Origin: Cyathus striatus
Taxonomy: Eukaryota; Basidiomycota; Agaricomycetes; Agaricales; Nidulariaceae
DNA: 64,000 bases
Direction: 5' to 3'
Assembly: GCA_025738555.1 (NCBI GenBank)
Contig: JAOVFP010000001.1
Span: 2,728,001-2,792,000 of the forward strand
Part shown: piece after piece, positions 61,243-64,000 of the stretch
Layout of the letters: each line of letters opens with the position of its first letter
How positions within the stretch are numbered: the stretch's first letter is position 1
The notes under the pieces: generated by a model
Database searches by the model: none
Told to the model about the DNA's origin: nothing
The model's input: the letters and a program-made list of their open reading frames with translations, nothing else
Translations under genes and position numbers: made by a program

Positions 61243-62490
61243 TCAGTCGGTCTCATCTGGATGTATGATAAGTTTTCCCGCAGAAACTTGTTCATTCTCG
61301 AGACGCTTCAAGCCTTCAAATGCACCATGAAGTCCGTTTGAAAGTACTTCAAACCTGTTAGGCTATCGAAATATGTTAATGTCAGAGATCACCGTAAATT
61401 CATTTAATAAACTTACAACTATGGCTCCAGATTCCAACAAAGAGGTTAACATGTTATATATGGCTTTCATCTCTTCGTCGGGTAGAAGGTTAGGATAGGA
61501 AACTTTCTTTCCTGACCCTTCAGTTTCTTTGAGCTTCAACCCTGGATAAACGGTGCAAATTGTTCCACCATTGGCAAGAAGATCATATCCAGCTTGTACC
61601 ACCTCTGGAGATGCAATAGCGTCAAAGACAAACATTATGGGTTTCGTCGTGATTTTCCTGACTTCCGAAACGAGCGAAGACGAAGGAATATTCCGGTCAA
61701 CAAGATGTGTTGCTCCGAGGGACTTCAGATATGACTCGTGTTTCAAGGAGGAAGTTGTGATTATTGGTTCGAATCCCGAGAACTTGGCGAGTTGAATTGC
61801 TGTGATATCGATTAGAAATTACATAGGATGTTAATATACTGATAATTTCTCACCCATTTGACCAACTGAACTTGGGCCTCCGGAAATGAGAATCGGCGTG
61901 TTCGCATATTTTCCTTTAGGCGAATCATTCAGAGATGTGGGACTAGTCAGGTCGAACCCAAGCTTATTATACATTCCTCTCCATGCGGTGATTAATACGA
62001 GGGGAATGGTTGCAACCTGGTCGTAGGTCCATCCTTCTGGAATCTATATATTTCAATTATAGCATAAATAGTCCCTTCAGTGCTGAATGAGAATTTCCAC
62101 TAACCTTAGCAGCTCTATGTTCATTAGTGATCGCATACTGTTGAAATCCACCAGTACGATTAATGAGTTGGCCTTGGAAGAAGCTTCAAATATTTTAAGT
62201 GATAGCGACACGGTAACATGACTGAGGTATCCATACACTTTATCGCCCTTAGTAAATCCTTCAACACCTTCTCCTAGTTCTACGACATCGCCTGCTATGT
62301 CGTATCCTACGATTGCAGGAAATTTGAGTAACCCCAAATCGTACTTTTGAACTTTCCAATCAGCAGGGTTAAGGCCGGTTGCCTTTATCTTCACAAGAAG
62401 TTCTCCTGGACCAGGTTTGTAGATTTCTATCGTCTTAAAGACAAATTCGCGTCCGACGCCTTCAAGGATGAGAGCTTTCTGTTCAGACAT
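61243..62490 (-). CDS. MDR3: quinone-oxidoreductase / enoyl-reductase-like protein
   Basis: Five exons, 62490-62237, 62183-62105, 62043-61854, 61799-61417 and 61362-61243, give about 341 residues. Exons 1, 2 and 5 are exactly as long as in MDR1 (254, 79 and 120 nt). GroES-like N-terminal half (PGPGELLVKIKATGLNPADW) and nucleotide-binding GGPSSVGQMAIQLAK. It ends at KLIIHPDETD. The acceptor of intron 1 is gaag rather than the usual cag or tag. No zinc-binding cysteines. Intact and probably functional; substrate unknown. MDR1, MDR2 and MDR3 form a local family. Confidence 0.86.
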
Positions 62491-62631
62491 CTAGCGTAGA
62501 GTGAGAATTTAGATATGAGACTAGTTGGATAATCATATAGATCGTTTCATACGCTTTTATATGGTAACTGCAAATAACCAACGGACACATACTATGTAGG
62601 AAAAATGAAGTCCCGCCATCATGATCTTGAA

Positions 62632-62713
62632 CGGAAGACATCCGAACTCGATATAGTTTTACACGGAAGGCATCCGAACTCGTTTCTAAATGGCTTTACA
62701 CGGAAGACATCCG
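62632..62713. promoter_or_regulatory. Three CGG-N7-CCG sites upstream of MDR3
   Basis: cggaagacatccg (62632), cggaaggcatccg (62664) and cggaagacatccg (62701) lie 140-225 nt before the MDR3 start codon, within longer repeats of acggaagacatccgaactcg type. Inverted CGG/CCG half-sites are the classic target form of fungal zinc-cluster (Zn2Cys6) regulators. The identity of the regulator is unknown. Confidence 0.6.
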
Positions 62714-62719
62714 AGCCCC

Positions 62720-64000
62720 AGTAATTTAGACTATGTAGGAAATCGCACTTAATATTGTATTAGTCGTCTCTTCAAGACGCAAGTGAAATATGCATTTTTC
62801 TGATGAATCGTAAAGTAGATACTCGATGATCAGGTTACTAAGCAGCATGCACGAAGATCTAAATTGATATAGCTGGTTACTTATATGCCCCTTTTCTACA
62901 TGCTTTTTCAGATATTATAACGTGTCATGGATGGTAATCTTGACTTGTGGTTTGGTTAAATTGAAACGTGTGCCAACTATATCATTTTTTCCAAGGCTGG
63001 TTTGGACAAGGCTTTGTAGAGCAGGCAAAATGCCTGCGATGCGAAACGCGATATCTCGCACATCTGAAGACGTTCCAAATCAGATTACGTAATCACGCAT
63101 CACGCATCATTGATGCATCCGTATGCATTCCGCTCGCATTCTTTCCCTAATCTCTCCTTCCCACTCATTTGTTTCAATCTTTCCTCAAAATATACTTCTT
63201 CGTACACCGTCCCGACTACACCAATCCCCTGCGACACTCCGAGTTCTCAAAATAGCTCTGACATCGGCACCGACACCAGACCCTATTGTTTGGAAAACTT
63301 GTCTCCTCGCAAACTCCTCAATTCACTGGACTTCTGTACTCGAGTTTTCTATTCAATCTTTATGTTTCAAGCTATGTTCTTTATAATAATTTACATTCCT
63401 TCTTCCGATGTACACAGTCTTACTTATTTTAGATTTATTGGTTTTTCTAGTATATAAATCCCTGTAGTTACACTACAGAATCTAATCAATTTTCCCTCTC
63501 ACCTCAGAACACCCCAGATCGGACGGATGTCTCGATCGACTCGCATATTTATTCTTTGACTAGGTACACCCAGCCGACTTATCACCTCTTCAGCTTGCAT
63601 CTGCTAGAATTCCAAAACGTGAAGGATATAGTTGGCAAGATTGATAGTGTGCAGTGCATATTCCATATGAGGGTAAGTTCCATCTGAAAAAAACCAATAG
63701 TATGCAGCTGTAAAATCCTACAAAAACAATTCTGAACCGAAGGTGAGGAAGTGAGTCCTTGAGTGTTGTAGAGGAAGATACCAGGTTGAGGGTATCTTTT
63801 TGACAAAGAATGCGAGTTGGGAAGATGCCCATCTATCCCTCCAGGATCCTAGTGGGTTTGCGAGAGAAAGTAAAAGTGGGGGGAAGCAAACTTGAATTAA
63901 TATGAAAACAAAATGAAAACACGTTTTGCTATGCAAGCAAATTGCCTGCTCTACAGCATAAGTAGTCTCAGCGACTGTAGGCTTGTAAACCCTTTCCCAA
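62720..64000. other. Right end of window, no gene supported
   Basis: Several short open frames (for example 63110-63457) lack recognisable domains and may be chance. A gene could run off the right edge, but I cannot show it. Confidence 0.4.

Overview
The window reads as a nuclear contig of a filamentous basidiomycete, most likely an Agaricomycete. The genes carry several short (about 50-65 nt) GT-AG introns. The recognisable families are NB-ARC/TPR NLR-like proteins, unspecific peroxygenases, a PsiD-type decarboxylase and Copia-type retroelements. No ribosome-binding sites, operons or prokaryotic genes are evident. Species cannot be assigned from sequence alone. All coordinates were worked out by eye; exon borders may be off by a base.

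Layout. 1-2220: a 331-bp satellite array that runs off the left edge. 2.6-8.1 kb: two copies of a dispersed, non-coding-looking repeat family (called R here), with two tRNA-like elements between them. 8.9-19.5 kb: two convergent NLR loci. NLR1 is on +. NLR2 is on - and its TPR array appears to continue, beyond an insertion of about 745 bp, into a decayed 26-repeat array. 20.3-28.7 kb: further R copies (one direct, two inverted) surround a PsiD-like decarboxylase. 30.2-33.2 kb: NLR3 (+). 34.0-37.5 kb: remains of a Copia element (LTR, initiator-Met-type primer site, gag) and palindrome-rich repeats. 38.4-39.6 kb: a cluster of degenerate tRNA-like copies. 40.0-48.9 kb: a quinone-oxidoreductase-like MDR gene, a TIR element, two paralogous small membrane proteins, a broken second MDR copy and an aldo-keto reductase tail. 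49.5-56.7 kb: a tandem duplication of a heme-thiolate peroxygenase gene with its promoter. Copy A is frameshifted, copy B is intact, and a TIR element sits just behind copy B. 57.6-59.5 kb: a larger TIR element. 60.96-61.09 kb: a poly(A)-tailed retro-insertion with a 14-bp target-site duplication. 61.2-62.5 kb: a third MDR gene with three CGG-N7-CCG sites upstream.

The three NLR genes share a TATA box, a 25-26 codon first exon, a short second exon with the P-loop, and one large exon carrying the rest of NB-ARC and the TPR array. In each gene an apparent stop after the P-loop is removed by a conserved 52-55 nt intron. The TPR arrays have locus-specific higher-order repeat structure and end in deletions or foreign sequence, so they look like rapidly rearranging recognition surfaces. 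NLR bodies and the Copia region are strikingly poor in CpG compared with the rest of the window, which fits methylation-linked C-to-T decay of repetitive DNA.
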